Of a DNA stretch of 64,000 nt, positions 24,490 to 35,134 are shown piece by piece. Within the stretch, counting starts at the first letter, position 1; the number at the start of each line of letters is the position of its first letter. The stretch spans positions 62,001 through 126,000 of the forward strand of contig JABYQS010000061.1 of NCBI GenBank assembly GCA_022592435.1. Direction: 5' to 3'. The notes beneath the pieces were generated by a model that made no database searches, was not told the origin of the DNA, and was given only the letters and a program-made list of their open reading frames with translations. Position numbers and translations under genes: made by a program. The stretch comes from Cerioporus squamosus. Taxonomy: Eukaryota > Basidiomycota > Agaricomycetes > Polyporales > Polyporaceae.

Positions 24490-24584
24490 GGGCATGTGGT
24501 GTAGTTGGTTATCACGCTCGCTTAGCATCTAGCATGTTGTCGTAGGCTTGCGAGAGGGGTCCGGTTCAATCCCGGACATGTCCA
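24490..24584 (+). tRNA. tRNA-Ala (AGC) with a 21-nt intron
   Basis: The acceptor stem GGGCATG pairs with CATGTCC (one G-U), followed by discriminator A. The D arm is GTGTAGTTGGTTATCAC. The anticodon stem CTCGC pairs with GCGAG around a TTAGCA(intron)T loop, giving anticodon AGC. A 21-nt intron sits after position 37, the canonical place. The variable loop has 5 nt. The T arm TCCGG-TTCAATC-CCGGA is perfect. The encoded sequence closely resembles yeast tRNA-Ala(AGC). A TTTT run at about 24594, ten bases after the end, can serve as the Pol III terminator. Confidence 0.95.
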
Positions 24585-24612
24585 TACATGTTTTGTTCTC
24601 ACATTTTGCGCT

Positions 24613-24721
24613 TGTTCTCAAGCTGTTCTCAAGCTGTTCTCAAGCCGAAAGGTCGGCCGGGGTTTGGGTTACCCGTCGGTGGAGGAAATCGGTAGAGCCA
24701 AGCTCGCGCCCTTGAGAACAG
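24613..24721. repeat. Three tandem 11-mers plus one inverted copy, just after the tRNA
   Basis: TGTTCTCAAGC is repeated three times without gaps at 24613-24645. CTTGAGAACAG at 24711-24721 is an exact 11-nt inverted copy of CTGTTCTCAAG (24634-24644), so a stem with a 66-nt loop is possible. Not part of any gene I can see; it may be a tRNA-associated element or a binding-site array. Confidence 0.7.
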
Positions 24722-25086
24722 CCTGCGAATGGACTAATAGCTGGCGAGTCTGCCAGTGTAAATGTATAGCGTTACGAGAACCGTTTCATAGACTTGACCA
24801 GCGTTGCTTCGGAGCAAGTACTGACAGTGGTATGAAGCACAAGTGCCCAACGAGAGCCGGTTGGATCGCAAGCCTCAGACGTGAGCGTCCCGGCCTCATG
24901 CGAAGTCCACGACTGCGATACGTACCTACATATGCCCAAATCACCGTGAGCTCAAGCTGTCCGTAACGCATCTAGAAAGTGCCCCTTCCAGTTTCCAAGA
25001 AACCAAAGTGGTGCAGCGGGGCGACCCCATGGCGCGCCGCAGTGAGCGGTCTCCATCCTGGACGCATCCCAGCTGTATGACGCCTC
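24722..25086. other. Gap upstream of the CsbD-like gene
   Basis: No gene seen; 24664-24966 is open on the plus strand but has no features of a protein. The right part is the distal promoter of the gene starting at 25231. Confidence 0.5.
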
Positions 25087-25132
25087 TGACGTCACCCCGC
25101 ACCTCCTCCCACCACATCCAAACGCATATATA
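25087..25132 (+). promoter_or_regulatory. CRE palindrome (TGACGTCA) and TATA box of the CsbD-like gene
   Basis: A perfect TGACGTCA lies at 25087-25094, 137 bp before the ATG, and a TATATA at 25127-25132, about 100 bp before it. TGACGTCA is the established site of fungal Atf1/Sko1 bZIP stress regulators. Stress induction is inferred, not shown. Confidence 0.6.
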
Positions 25133-25230
25133 CCCTGAGCCTACTTATTCCGCGCTGCCTCCCTCACCAAGTACTTCTGACTCTTACTTACTTCACCTCA
25201 CAACACACTTTACACCGCACACCGCACACC

Positions 25231-25849
25231 ATGTCCTCCAACACGAACACGAACAGCGGCACAGCGAACACCTTCGCGACGCAGCCCCCGCCCACGCACC
25301 ACGTACACAAGTCGTCCGACGTCCTCCCCGGTGCACGCGGCGCATCCCAAGCGGCGCCCAACTACAGCACGGACGTGACGGAGAACCCGCGCGTGTGGCA
25401 GGACGCGCACGAGCGCAAGTACGGCGCGGGCTCGGACACGCGCGCGGTCGTCGCCGGGGGCCAGCACGACTCGCCCAATGCCGATACTGGAAGCTCGGCG
25501 TTCGAGGGCGAGCGGCCTCTGGGGGTGCAACCGACGGAGCAGGGTGCGTGTACGGTCTTGTTCCGCTGGAAGTGCAGATGCTGACGGACGTTGCCAGGCG
25601 GCGTGGCGATTGGCGGCGAGGCGAACCTCCCTGAGGGCCATGCGAAGATGACCGACAAAATCATCGGGAAGACGCAGAAGGTACGTCCGAGAACGTTTTT
25701 CTGCTCGTCGTTCGTACGCTGACGTCTGCTCGTACGTGTAGCTCACTGGCAAGATGACGCACAACGCCGAAATGCACGAGAAGGGCGAGCTGCGCGAGGC
25801 GGGTGGCAAGATGGCCGCGCAGGGCCAAGCGCGTGCGCCGCACGACTAG
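25231..25849 (+). CDS. Small CsbD-like stress-associated protein
   Basis: Hydrophilic protein of about 160 residues in three exons (breaks near 25547-25597 and 25681-25741). The N-terminus is Asn/Thr-rich (MSSNTNTNSGTANTF), followed by HHVHKSSDVLPGARG. The C-terminal part KMTDKIIGKTQKLTGKMTHN, then MHEKGELREAGGKMAAQGQA, has the K-x2-GK and KG spacing of CsbD-like domains, found in bacterial general-stress proteins and in fungal homologues. No signal peptide or membrane segment. The biochemical role of the family is not established. The CRE motif upstream fits stress control. The CsbD assignment rests on pattern only. Confidence 0.7.
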
Positions 25850-26100
25850 GTCGTCGATGGGCTATTAGATGAATGGACAGAGAACTCGCGCTGCTGTATT
25901 TGTACAATGTATCTTGACGCACCTGTATTACCATCGTCCTCATGGGTTTTGAGAGACTCGCGTTCGCGTGACAAGCAGTAACTGCAACTTCAGCATATCG
26001 GATACACATACAAGACCTAATGTACAGATCAGATGAGAGCAATGAGCGTAGGCGGACTTCCAGTCGGGCGGAAACAAGAGACGTGGCAACGATACAGCGC

Positions 26101-27027
26101 TCACTGCGCGGGCACCTCGCCCTTCTTCTGCTTGCCCTGCGTGAGCGCCTTGTGCACAAACGGAAGCACACCTGCGAGCCGGTTCGTAAGTGGGATAGCA
26201 GAGGGCCAGAGAAAGGATGGCTTACCTCCTCCGGCGATGGTAGCTCGGACAAGCGTGTCCAGCTCCTCATCACCGCGGATGGCGAGCTGCAGATGACGGG
26301 GCGTAATACGCTTCACGCGCAGGTCTTTGGACGCATTCCCTGATACCGCGTACAATCAGGCTTTGCACTGCCAGAGTCGCAACAGGAAGACGTACCGGCA
26401 AGCTCGAGCACTTCGGCGGTGAGGTACTCCAGGATCGCGGAGGTGTAGACGGCTGCCTTTGCCCCTATGCGCACATTGTGCTGTGTACGCTGCTTGAGGT
26501 ATCTGTGGATACGTCCGACCGGGAACTGTTCAAGAATGGTCGCGTCAGGCGGCGTTCTTCTTGCTGGACTCATAATGTTCTGCGCTTCATGAATACAGGG
26601 AAGCTCAACCCTGCACAGCAGGGCATCCCGGCGTTTCGGACTGGACAACAGGCATGCAGATGGGCGAAAAGTCGCGCGCGAGGTTAGCTTTCGGCCGGGT
26701 TTCGGTAGACAAGGAAACCTTTGTCCGGTTGCGCTTTGGAACGAGACAAAAGGTATCCTCGCGCGGCGTATATGTCGCACCTTTTTGCCCGTCTAGAATG
26801 CAGGTATGCCTGTCGTGCTGGCTGTCCGAGGTTCGCAGAACGCGGCGAGTAAAGCTTGGCCATGAGAATGGGAGAGCCCAGTTGCGCAAGCTGAGTCACA
26901 AAAGTGGCTAACGCACCTGTAGGCCAGCTTTAGAGCTACGCGTCTGCAGGACCTTCTGCGGCGCTGCGGCGTCGGCTGCAGCAGCAGCAGGAGCCTTGGA
27001 CTTTCCTCCGGACTTCTTTGGCGGCAT
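26101..27027 (-). CDS. HTZ1: Histone H2A variant H2A.Z
   Basis: Variant nucleosome histone deposited near promoters by SWR1. Exon 1 (27027-26917) encodes [20 protein letters not shown] and ends SSKAGLQ. Exon 2 (from 26525) starts [15 protein letters not shown] and continues [20 protein letters not shown]. Exon 3 gives [20 protein letters not shown] and [16 protein letters not shown], and the last exon [18 protein letters not shown] ending [43 protein letters not shown] and the lack of an SQ(E/D) tail identify H2A.Z rather than canonical H2A. The first intron is 391 bp (26526-26916, GTGCGT donor), about seven times the local norm. Divergent from the PalI gene, with about 600 bp between starts. 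Confidence 0.93.
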
Positions 27028-27644
27028 CTCGAAGGCTCAGAGCTTGAGCGTGCGTGTCTGGCGGCGGATCGGATGCGCTCGGACGCGTGGAATAAGGACG
27101 AAGGCAAGAAGAGCAACGCGTGTCAGTGCACGCGCAAACGGCTTTCGACTCCGGGATACTGCATAGGGGTACAAGGACACGCGGTCAGCGCAGGGAAAGG
27201 CAGCGACACGCGACAATGGGTCTTACGATCGTGTTCGAAGCGTACAAGAGGTCCGCGAGAAGGAGGACGTCCCAGGACGCGAAAGTGGCAGACGCGATGG
27301 TGGTGGTCCGAGGTCAAGAAGGGATCCCGCCTTGCGCTCGCCCCTGGAGGCGTTCCCTGCGCGGGGTGTGAGAGAGGACGCGATCGAGATAGCAGCTAGA
27401 TCTCTCAACAAGATCTGGCTTGCGGGCACGTGGGGCGCGTCACGCGTCATCGCCGTCTACGCGAGGTGGGGCGTGTTTGGGGGACGCTTCGAGGACGGCG
27501 GTGGAGCGAGGCTCGAGCACTAGTTGACAGGCTTCCCCAGCTCCTGCCAGCTCAGAGTCAAAAGACGGTCGGCGCCAGCTCGCTCCTTCCTTCCCTCCAC
27601 CGTGAGCGAGATATCCTGCAGCCCAGCGACGATCACGGTTCACG
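27028..27644. other. Divergent promoter region, H2A.Z and PalI
   Basis: About 620 bp between two diverging genes. No gene, TATA box or repeat that I can support. Confidence 0.5.
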
Positions 27645-28587
27645 ATGCCTCGCGCGTTCCACATACCGGGCGTGATCTTCTTGTTCTGCGCCTTCATCCT
27701 CCTCGTTCTCGTCTCCGTCTCCCTGCCGTTCATCACCGCGCTCGACTTTGCGCGCGTGCACTTCAAGAGCGGGAGCCCGACGGTGAACTCGGACACAACT
27801 GCCATCAACGAGCTCAGGGTGAGTACCGGCAGTTCCGAGTGTCGGTGCACGCATGTCTGACGACGTGTTTTTACAATCAGTTCGGAACCTGGTAAGTTCA
27901 AGTCGGCCAGGATGCGAAGAGCCGCACGACACTGACCGCGCGCCACAGGGCAACCTGCTGGTATGAGAACATAGGCAATCGCGTCTGCAGCTCCTCGAAC
28001 AACGCCTACGCGACGACCATCCATGGCTCCGACAACAGCTTCGTCAACATCGGTCCCTCCTGGACCCGCGGCCTCGCCATCCACCCCGTCGGTAAGTGTT
28101 TTTCTCTGCGCCGCGCCTCGGCCAAGGCCCGTATGCTGACGCGCTGTCCCCGTCGCAGCGGCGGGAGTGACGCTGATTGCGTTCATCCTCTCGCTCTCCA
28201 CACACGTCACCATGACCCTCCTGGCGTCTCTCACCTCGTTCCTGGCCGCACTACTCACGCTCATCGCGTTCGCGGTCGACATCGCCCTCTATGCGTTCGT
28301 CAAGCACGAGATGGGCAAGTTGAACGGCATTAGCACCAATACCGATACCGCTCCTGGTGAGTCGCCTTCCCAAATACTCTGCCACGCTTCGTAACCGCAT
28401 CCCCGATTCCTATACTGATCCGCGCGTTTTCTGATTACACACAGGCTTCTGGCTGACCTTCGTGTCGTTCCTCCTCCTGTGCTTCGCCGGGTGCACGGTC
28501 TGCTTTGGACGCAGGCGCGACCGCGCCGACGGCGCCACGACCTACTCGTGGAGGGACCGCTTCCGCATGGGCCGCAAACGCTACTAG
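27645..28587 (+). CDS. RIM9: PalI/Rim9-type (SUR7 family) pH-response membrane protein
   Basis: Plasma-membrane protein with four transmembrane segments that assists the PalH/Rim21 alkaline-pH sensor. It starts MPRAFHIPGVIFLFCAFILL with TM1. The extracellular loop carries FGTWATCWYENIG and VCSSSNNAY, where the family has its W-x-C signature. TM2 and TM3 follow (AAGVTLIAFILSLS, MTLLASLTSFLAALLTLIAF), then TM4 FWLTFVSFLLLCFAGCTVCF and a basic cytosolic tail ending FRMGRKRY. About 230 residues in five exons, including a micro-exon encoding FGTW flanked by short introns near 27820-27950. The long Ser/Pro-rich tail of ascomycete PalI is absent, so a SUR7-like role is possible. Confidence 0.75.
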
Positions 28588-29399
28588 GCCGCCCCGCCCT
28601 CCCCTCTGCCATGCATTGATCTTCTGAAGGTCGAGTTGAACTCTTTCACGAACCCTTGCGCGTACCGCCTTATGCCCCTTTTCGCGTGTACGCATATATC
28701 CTCCTTACTTATCTGTCGACCGGGCTATGTAGTTGCTTCTACAACGTGAACTCATTGCGTGATACATGTGTTGAGCTGTCAGCTCTGCATCGGCTTGAGC
28801 GTGCCTTCTTTGTCGGTCCTCGACGCTCGTGTCGAATCAGAGACTACGTATCTGCAGCAGCTTCGGGACCCGACTTGAGCTTGCAGTCCAGGTCGTCCTT
28901 ATAAAATTCAATTCGAGGACCTCTTGAGTTTCGTCGGCGCCCCGGTCTTCTTGAGTCCTCCGTGTGGCGCATGCGATAGACGTTGAGGCCTATCGTAGAT
29001 CCGTCTCTATACATAATCCCGTAACTGCGTGTGGTAGTGTGATTCCTAGCAGCAGGACAATAGACTCCCCAGCTAGACGCGGTCGCAACTTGGCTGTTCC
29101 CACTGACCGAACCGGGCAAATTTGGAGGCGCGAGCTTGGTACCACCGAACTCGTCGACGCCCCGGCAACAGGGATGAACTTGGACCCAATATCCGTACTC
29201 TTTCCATGGCAAGGTACAGTCAGTTGATGTTCGGTCCAAGCCTCACGCGTAAGGCTGATCTCAGTATGAATTTCAAGTCTTCCAATCGCTCATCGTACAC
29301 GTGCAGTACATATATACATCAGTAACATCACCAAGACGTCCACCTGCCATCCAACACACATCCAACCTCCAACGCTCGTACACGCCGCGTGCAGGTGAC
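28588..29399. other. Convergent 3' gap, PalI and NmrA copy 2
   Basis: About 810 bp, presumed 3' UTRs and spacer. Minus-strand 28844-29239 is open but featureless. Nothing else seen. Confidence 0.5.
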
Positions 29400-30614
29400 C
29401 TACTCGTACCCAAAGACCTCCCCCGGCTCGGGCAGACCGTAAAACTCCTTCGCGAACTCCTCCAGCGACTGCGCACGGACGTCGGGGTAAAGCTCGTGCG
29501 CGTCCAGGTACCCCAGGCGCTTCGCGTTCTCGAGCGTGTTCTCCTGGAGGAAGTGCATGCTCGTCATGTACTGGCCCCAGATGACCTTCCTGAGCGCCCA
29601 GGAGTCGGACGGGTCCTTCGCGTGCGCCGCCTCGCCCTCGGCGATCTGCTGCTTGATGTCCTCCTCAGACACCTGCGGCACACGGGAAACAAATATGGTC
29701 AGCCAATGCTCTCCCGAACTCGAGGCGGACGGACACTTACGTGGATGCGCTTCGCTCTGAGAGCATCCCCATCGCCCGACACGCGCGCCCCGATCTCGTG
29801 CGCGTCCTTCTGCTTCACCTCGTCCTCCCAGACGATGACGGGCTTGTTGAGCGTGCGCGGGTCGACGACGATCCGCGCTACCCACGTGCCGATGTGGTGC
29901 AAGTTGGTGAGCAGGTTCCTGCTCTCGCCCGTGCCGTGGATGGCCCACGTCATAGCCTTAATGTCCGGCGCGACGGTGCTGCGCAGGGGCAGCGGGAGGT
30001 AGAGCTGCATCCACCAGCCGACGTCGATGATCGTGTGGCCGACGCCGAGCTCCTTCAGGTACTCGCGCGTGTCGAGTTTCTACGCAGCAAAGATACACAG
30101 AGTCCCCCCCCCCCCCCAGGTGAGAAATGTTGAATGAGACCTGAACTTCAAGTTGCGCTGAAAAAACGCACCACATCAGCGAGAAGACGGACACCCTTCC
30201 GCCCCGGGGTAGCGAAGTCGCACGGGACGACGCGCTGGACGCCGACGTCCTTCGCCGCGCGGAAAATCTCCCGCTGCTCGCCGACGACGCGGGCGTCGAC
30301 GGCGCTGATGAGGATGTCGACGCCGTGCAGGAGCTGCTTCAGCTTCTCGTAGTCGTCCGTCAGGCTCCCGACGCGGATCTCGACCCCGGCTGCCTTCAAC
30401 TCTTCCGTGGCGGGCTTCGTCACGGACGTCGGGCGGACGGCCAATGCAACTCGCTATACATACCCAACAAGCTGCATTTAGAGCATGCTTATGCACAAGA
30501 CCGTCCAAATTGTGCACGTACGAAGTTCCCGGACTTGAGGAGTCCGTCAACGATGCTTCGCCCGGTCCGGCCGGTTCCGCCGAGAACGAGTACGGTAGGT
30601 TTCTGGGTGGCCAT
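29400..30614 (-). CDS. NmrA-like/isoflavone-reductase-like protein, copy 2
   Basis: Intact sister of the genes at 17.8, 51.3 and 53.3 kb; NAD(P)-binding atypical SDR, probably cytosolic. It starts MATQKPTVLVLGGTGRTGRS (30614). Exon 2: VRPTSVTKPATEELKAAGVE, DVGVQRVVPCDFATPG. Exon 3: YLKELGVGHTIIDVGWWMQL, SRNLLTNLHHIGTWVAR, NKPVIVWEDEVKQKDAHEIG. Exon 4: MTSMHFLQENTLENAKRLGY, ending GLPEPGEVFGYE and TAG at 29400-29402. Introns fall at the same places as in the other copies. The intron between exons 2 and 3 contains a 14-base C run (30104-30117, G on the coding strand). TATAAGG lies on the minus strand about 55 bp upstream of the ATG. Substrate unknown; family members include reductases of lignan-type phenolics and transcriptional co-regulators. 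Confidence 0.88.
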
Positions 30615-30665
30615 GTCTTCGTGTGTTGAGGTTGATTGTAAGGAGATCTTTGAGAGCTTTCCACT

Positions 30666-30672
30666 CCTTATA
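30666..30672 (-). promoter_or_regulatory. TATA box of NmrA-like copy 2
   Basis: TATAAGG on the minus strand, 52 bp before the ATG, in the leader shared with copies 1 and 3. Confidence 0.65.
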
Positions 30673-31363
30673 TCCTGGACCGAAAGAATGATCCCGAAAT
30701 CCACGGAAACGCGACTATAAGCCCTGCAGCAACACCGACGCCGGGGTTAACCTCGCGCAAGCGCCGAATTTGTAAGCCGCGAAGTCGCGCAACGTTGACT
30801 GGCACTGTACTTATAGACGCGGAGTGCCATGCGCGAGCGGCGGCCGTAATCATGCTGGTCAGCCAGTAATTATGCGAAGGAAGGCGATATACTCGATGAC
30901 TTGGTCAGAATGGCCAACTTGTGCTTGCCATCTCGCAGCGCCGTCGCCTGAGAGTAACCATCCATCCAGATGGCTTGCCAGTGCCGCAACCAGGTGGGAC
31001 AAACAATCATCGCCGTGCGGGGAGTCGGTCGCTGTACCCATGCATGTCGTGGCGACCAACGCCGAATTTCGAGCTGGACAACTTGGAGGGCCGGGGCATG
31101 GAAGACCTTGTGCGCTTCCAGGCTCCTCCTCGTCACTCCGCTTGTGCCGCAGATAAGAAACGGCTAGCGGGTGCACATGCGAATGCGTGCACCGAGGCCC
31201 GTACCGCTATCGCGTAAGGTAGGGAGCGACAGTTGAAGGGACCTACTCTGGTTGAGGAGCGCGACGCAGTCACTGTCGCTCATGTCGCTCATTGCCTCCT
31301 GTAATCTGGCTGGATACGACCAAAAGCCAATCGTTGCTGTGCTCTAGCCGCGTACACCATGGC
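30673..31363. other. Gap between NmrA copy 2 and the carrier gene
   Basis: About 690 bp. Open frames at 30824-31217 (both strands) show no domain. Likely upstream DNA of copy 2 and the 3' UTR of the carrier. Confidence 0.5.
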
Positions 31364-32754
31364 TCATACCTGCCTGCCACCGATTAGCTTGATGACGTTT
31401 TCGTAGACCGTGAACACGATCCCTCCACTCAGCTGCATTGCAAACACATGAGTGATGTCGTGTAGAGCAAGAAGTTGAGTACGATGGTACATACCACTAA
31501 ACGCGCCAGCCGCGGCGTCGTCCCTGTCCAGAATCGAAGGATGCCCTCCTCTGTGAAGATCCGGTACGCGCAGTGGAACGAATTGCGGTATGCTTGTCTC
31601 GCCTCGAGACTTTGCATGCGTGTCTTGATGATGCTGTGGACACAGTCACGGGTTCAGCACTACACGCCAAGCGACGACGGAACGGACTCACTCGAGGGGC
31701 ATGGTAGTGTAAACCGTGACCAGGCCCGCGACGGCCCCGATACCGAATGTCGTGAAGCTCGAGATGGGCTGCCCTGGCATCCCCTGTCCTTGTACGAATT
31801 GCTTGAGGGTGGTGTACGTTGTGAACCGCACCGCAGAGTTCGCCCCTGCATAATGCTCGTGAGCGACAAGAGTTGACATCTGCAAGAGCGCGATCGTCCT
31901 GACCTTGCCGCATCATCTGAGCATCCTCTCGTCAGCTTGCGCGTAGCAAAAGAAGTGCAGAGTGGGACATACCACAGGGAACAACCCGCGGTAGACCCCG
32001 CGTAGCCCCTCTTCGCGCACGATGCATGTTGTCCCATGTATCAAGCCACGGAAGCGCGGATTTGGGCTCTTCGAGTCGTCAATGAGCTTCGTCCTGGTCC
32101 ACGTCCCGTCAGCTCTTGCGGGCTCGTTCACGAATGGAATGAGAGGCCGCACTTTATGGTTTCTGAGGGAGTCACGGCGAAGATGGCCTCCATCATCCCC
32201 GCGCCCAGTCCCGCGACGAGACTCCTTGGCGCAGAGACTTTGCCCTCACCCACAGACGCACATCAACCTCCCGCTACCATGGCCTCAGGGTAGCGTGAAG
32301 GGCCGACTTACCTCAGCGTCCGCGAGTGCATGCTTGAAGTGGTCGTACGACACGAATCGTACCCCGGCCTTGACCGAGTTTCCTGACGCGTTCTCAGCAT
32401 CTACCATCGCTGAAATGTCGTTGAGGAGACTCACCGATGACCAAAGCCATGCATCCTGAGTATAAGCCCGTCACGCCCTTCGTCTGGAGGGTGTTCTTGA
32501 TGATCACAATAGGGCTTTCTCTCTGACAACCCAGTTCACGGTTTGTAACCCAGCATGAGGACTGCGAGACACGTACCTTCCCGCTGAACTGCGACCGCGT
32601 CTTCACGAACTCCGTCGGGTACGTGATGAACCTGAGTCGTACGGTCAAGAGTTCGTTCCATGCTCGAATGACTGTCCCACACCACTCACGCTTCAACTGC
32701 GCCCGCGGTCGTCCCGGCGATGAGCGAGTGCAACGGTTTCTCCTTCTTCGACAT
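31364..32754 (-). CDS. CTP1: Mitochondrial tricarboxylate (citrate) carrier, SLC25 family
   Basis: Inner-membrane exchanger of the mitochondrial carrier family, probably citrate/malate. Three tandem repeats are visible through their signatures. Repeat 1: MSKKEKPLHSLIAGTTAGAV and ITYPTEFVKTRSQF. Repeat 2: SAPRSLVAGLGAGMMEAIFA with VTPSETIK. Repeat 3: GIGAVAGLVTVYTTMPLE followed across an intron by KTRMQSLEARQAYRNSF. The matrix loop FTEEGILRFWTGTTPRLARL and the end GGIVFTVYENVIKLIGGRQV are typical of Ctp1. It starts at 32754 and ends TGA at 31366-31364, eight or more exons and about 300 residues. The nearest gene upstream is the divergent HEM4, 254 bp away. Confidence 0.9.
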
Positions 32755-33008
32755 CGCTGGGAACAAGTGGAGGAAGAGGAGGAGATGGTGGACAAGGCCA
32801 AGACGCGGTCGCGCCAAAAACACGTCCCCGCACACATACGCGCGCGACGATGATCTCATGCACGCTCACGCGCTTCCCGCCAGTTCCCGCCTCTTTCCGT
32901 TCCCTGCTCCCGTGTTCTGCCTTTCGCACTCACGATGTTGAGCTCGACGTTTGACTCGACTCGCAGCCTGCACGACGCACGGACCACCGACGACACGACG
33001 TAGACAAG

Positions 33009-34058
33009 ATGCCGGGCGACGTACTCCTGCTCCGCTCGCCTTCCGAAGACGGCGTGCCCGACAAGTATGAAGAGGCGATCCGCAAACGAGGGTATCGCGC
33101 CGTATCAATCCCAGTCTTAGAGACTGTGCATACCAACGTCGAGGAGCTTGCGAACCTCGTGCGTAGAGGAGGACGGATAGAGCAGCAGACGGGGAACCTC
33201 GAGGACAGGAGATATGCAGGGGTCATCGTGACCAGTGGGCGTGCGTGCGAGGCCTGGCGGCTCGTCGTCGAGCAGCTCGCAATGCAAGACCCTGCCAGAA
33301 CTGAGGGTACGTCGTCGCCCGGGTTCGTCGTTGACTCTCACTCAGTACCTGCCGCACAGAACGCGGAGAGTGGTCCACGATCCCTTTCTACACCGTCGGT
33401 CAAGCGACCGCATCCGCACTCTCCGCCATCCATGATTCTTTCCCTTCGTCCCGTCATACCCCAAGAGACATCCGCGGGGCTGCCGAGTCCGGCACCAGCG
33501 AAAAGCTCGCCCACTTCATCGTCTCCGACCTCTCAGCCCGCCCAGGTGGTGCGGAGGGGCGCAAGCTGCTCTATCTGACTGGAGACAAGAACCGCGACAC
33601 GCTCCCTATGATTCTGACCGACGCGGGCATCGAACTGGACAGTCTGCAGGTGTACGCTACGCAGGGATCGTCCCGGTTTGAGGAGGATCTGAGTAACGCG
33701 CTCGAGGGCGTGCAATCTCTTGGTGAGCGCGTTTGTATGAACTGAGTTAGCTCGGTGCTGATTGGGCATTCCTCGTGTCACAGATCCTGATAGTGACGAG
33801 AGCTGGTGGATCGTCCACTTCGCGCCCAGTTCTGCGAAGCATGTCTTGCCCATCCTCAGGAAGCAGTTCGACATGCCAACGACGGTCAAGCAGGACGGGG
33901 AGAATGCTGGCACGCTGCGTCGCGCACGACTCGCCGCCATCGGACCAACGACGTCGGCATACTTGGAGTCGGAATTACAACTTCGAGTGGATGTCGTCGC
34001 AGCGAAGCCGAATCCTGACGCTTTGGCTCAGGGGATCGCATCATGGGACGGAGATTAA
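33009..34058 (+). CDS. HEM4: Uroporphyrinogen-III synthase (heme pathway)
   Basis: Cytosolic enzyme that closes and inverts hydroxymethylbilane to uroporphyrinogen III. It starts MPGDVLLLRSPSEDGVPDKY; domain 1 has SIPVLETVHTNVEELANLV and YAGVIVTSGRACEAWRLVVE. After the first intron comes IPFYTVGQATASALSAI, then KLLYLTGDKNRDTLPMILTD and ELDSLQVYAT. Domain 2 closes with WWIVHFAPSSAKHVLPIL, RLAAIGPTTSAYLESEL and the final VVAAKPNPDALAQGIASWDG. The TxGxxTxxxL-like IGPTTSAYL segment is diagnostic. Three exons, about 300 residues, TAA at 34056-34058. Its start is 254 bp from the divergent carrier gene. Confidence 0.9.
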
Positions 34059-35134
34059 GGACCATAATGTCGCTGGGGGACTTGGATATCTTTAGGTACC
34101 CGCACTCTTACCGGGCTCTTATGCGAGATGCTTGTGATCAATGGCATCCTTTCTTCAGTCTTGTTGCAATTATGGCTTTGCGATTTGCGCACCGCAATAG
34201 CGATTGCCCTAGCTGAACGGGAAGTGATGTTAGGTGAGCGCGAGGAACGAGTGCCCACGGGTGGTTAAACTGAGATAGGTAAGCGCCAACCAATCGCAAA
34301 ACCTTTAACGAGTACACCGCGAAGATCTTTGGTCCAGCCACAAAACTATGGCCAGCCTTGCTGCCGAACGACGTCGCATTCGTCGACGCAGTGGAGATTA
34401 TCCATGGCCAGGGATTGAGCTCCCCAGTCGTCTGCTGCTACAGTGGCCTGCCGCTCTTGCCCATGTGTTCCGCCTTAGCGGCACCATTGAGCTGTTTGAC
34501 GTGCTCAACACTCCGCCTGGCGGGGAGGAGCCTGCTGTACCCGGCAAGACCGGTGACGCCTTCATGGACAACGTCGTCGACTACGAAGGGGAGGCGATCA
34601 CCAAGTATGCTGAAGTAGTGGCAGCCGTGGCGGCAGTGGGTATCTGACAGTGGTGGAAGACTCGAGAGCGAGGCCCGTGAACACCCTTAGAGCAGGACCA
34701 CGTAGGTATGCCCGGCTTTCCTGTCGTGGTGCCAGTGCAAAGTTTCCATCCCAATTATATGTGTGTGCGCAATCATAGTGCATTCGATGATGGCGTTCTT
34801 CCTTACACGAGCCGAGCTTCACACATACCAGCAAAGTAGTGGACCAGGCGCAGCTCGGGGTGAGTACGAGTCACCCAAAGTGATCAGAGTTTGAAGTCCA
34901 ACCCGCCGCCATCATAGTGCTCTTCTTCGCGCTCAAGCGGTAAGAACATACGGATACGTACCTGAATCCGTACCTGGACGACTTCCGGGTCGACCTTATC
35001 CTTGACGTGCCAACAGACAGCAACAACGCTTGAGGAATCCCCTGGAGGAGATCAAACCAGACGCTGCATTCCATCTACTCCTCTAGCGAACATTTTCTCC
35101 CCTACTCAACAACGGCCGATCCCGGAGCAAGGCT
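34059..35134. other. Gap with an unidentified open frame at 34348-34647
   Basis: About 1.1 kb. 34348-34647 (plus) encodes 99 residues ending DAFMDNVVDYEGEAITKYAE; an overlapping frame (34358-34618) reads LPNDVAFVDAVEIIHGQG. The two frames each look partly protein-like, as in a frameshifted gene remnant, but I do not recognise the family. No other feature. Confidence 0.3.

Noticed and set aside
34348..34647. 99-residue plus-strand open frame
   Set aside because: Looks partly protein-like but overlaps another partly protein-like frame and matches no family I know; kept only as a note in the gap entry.
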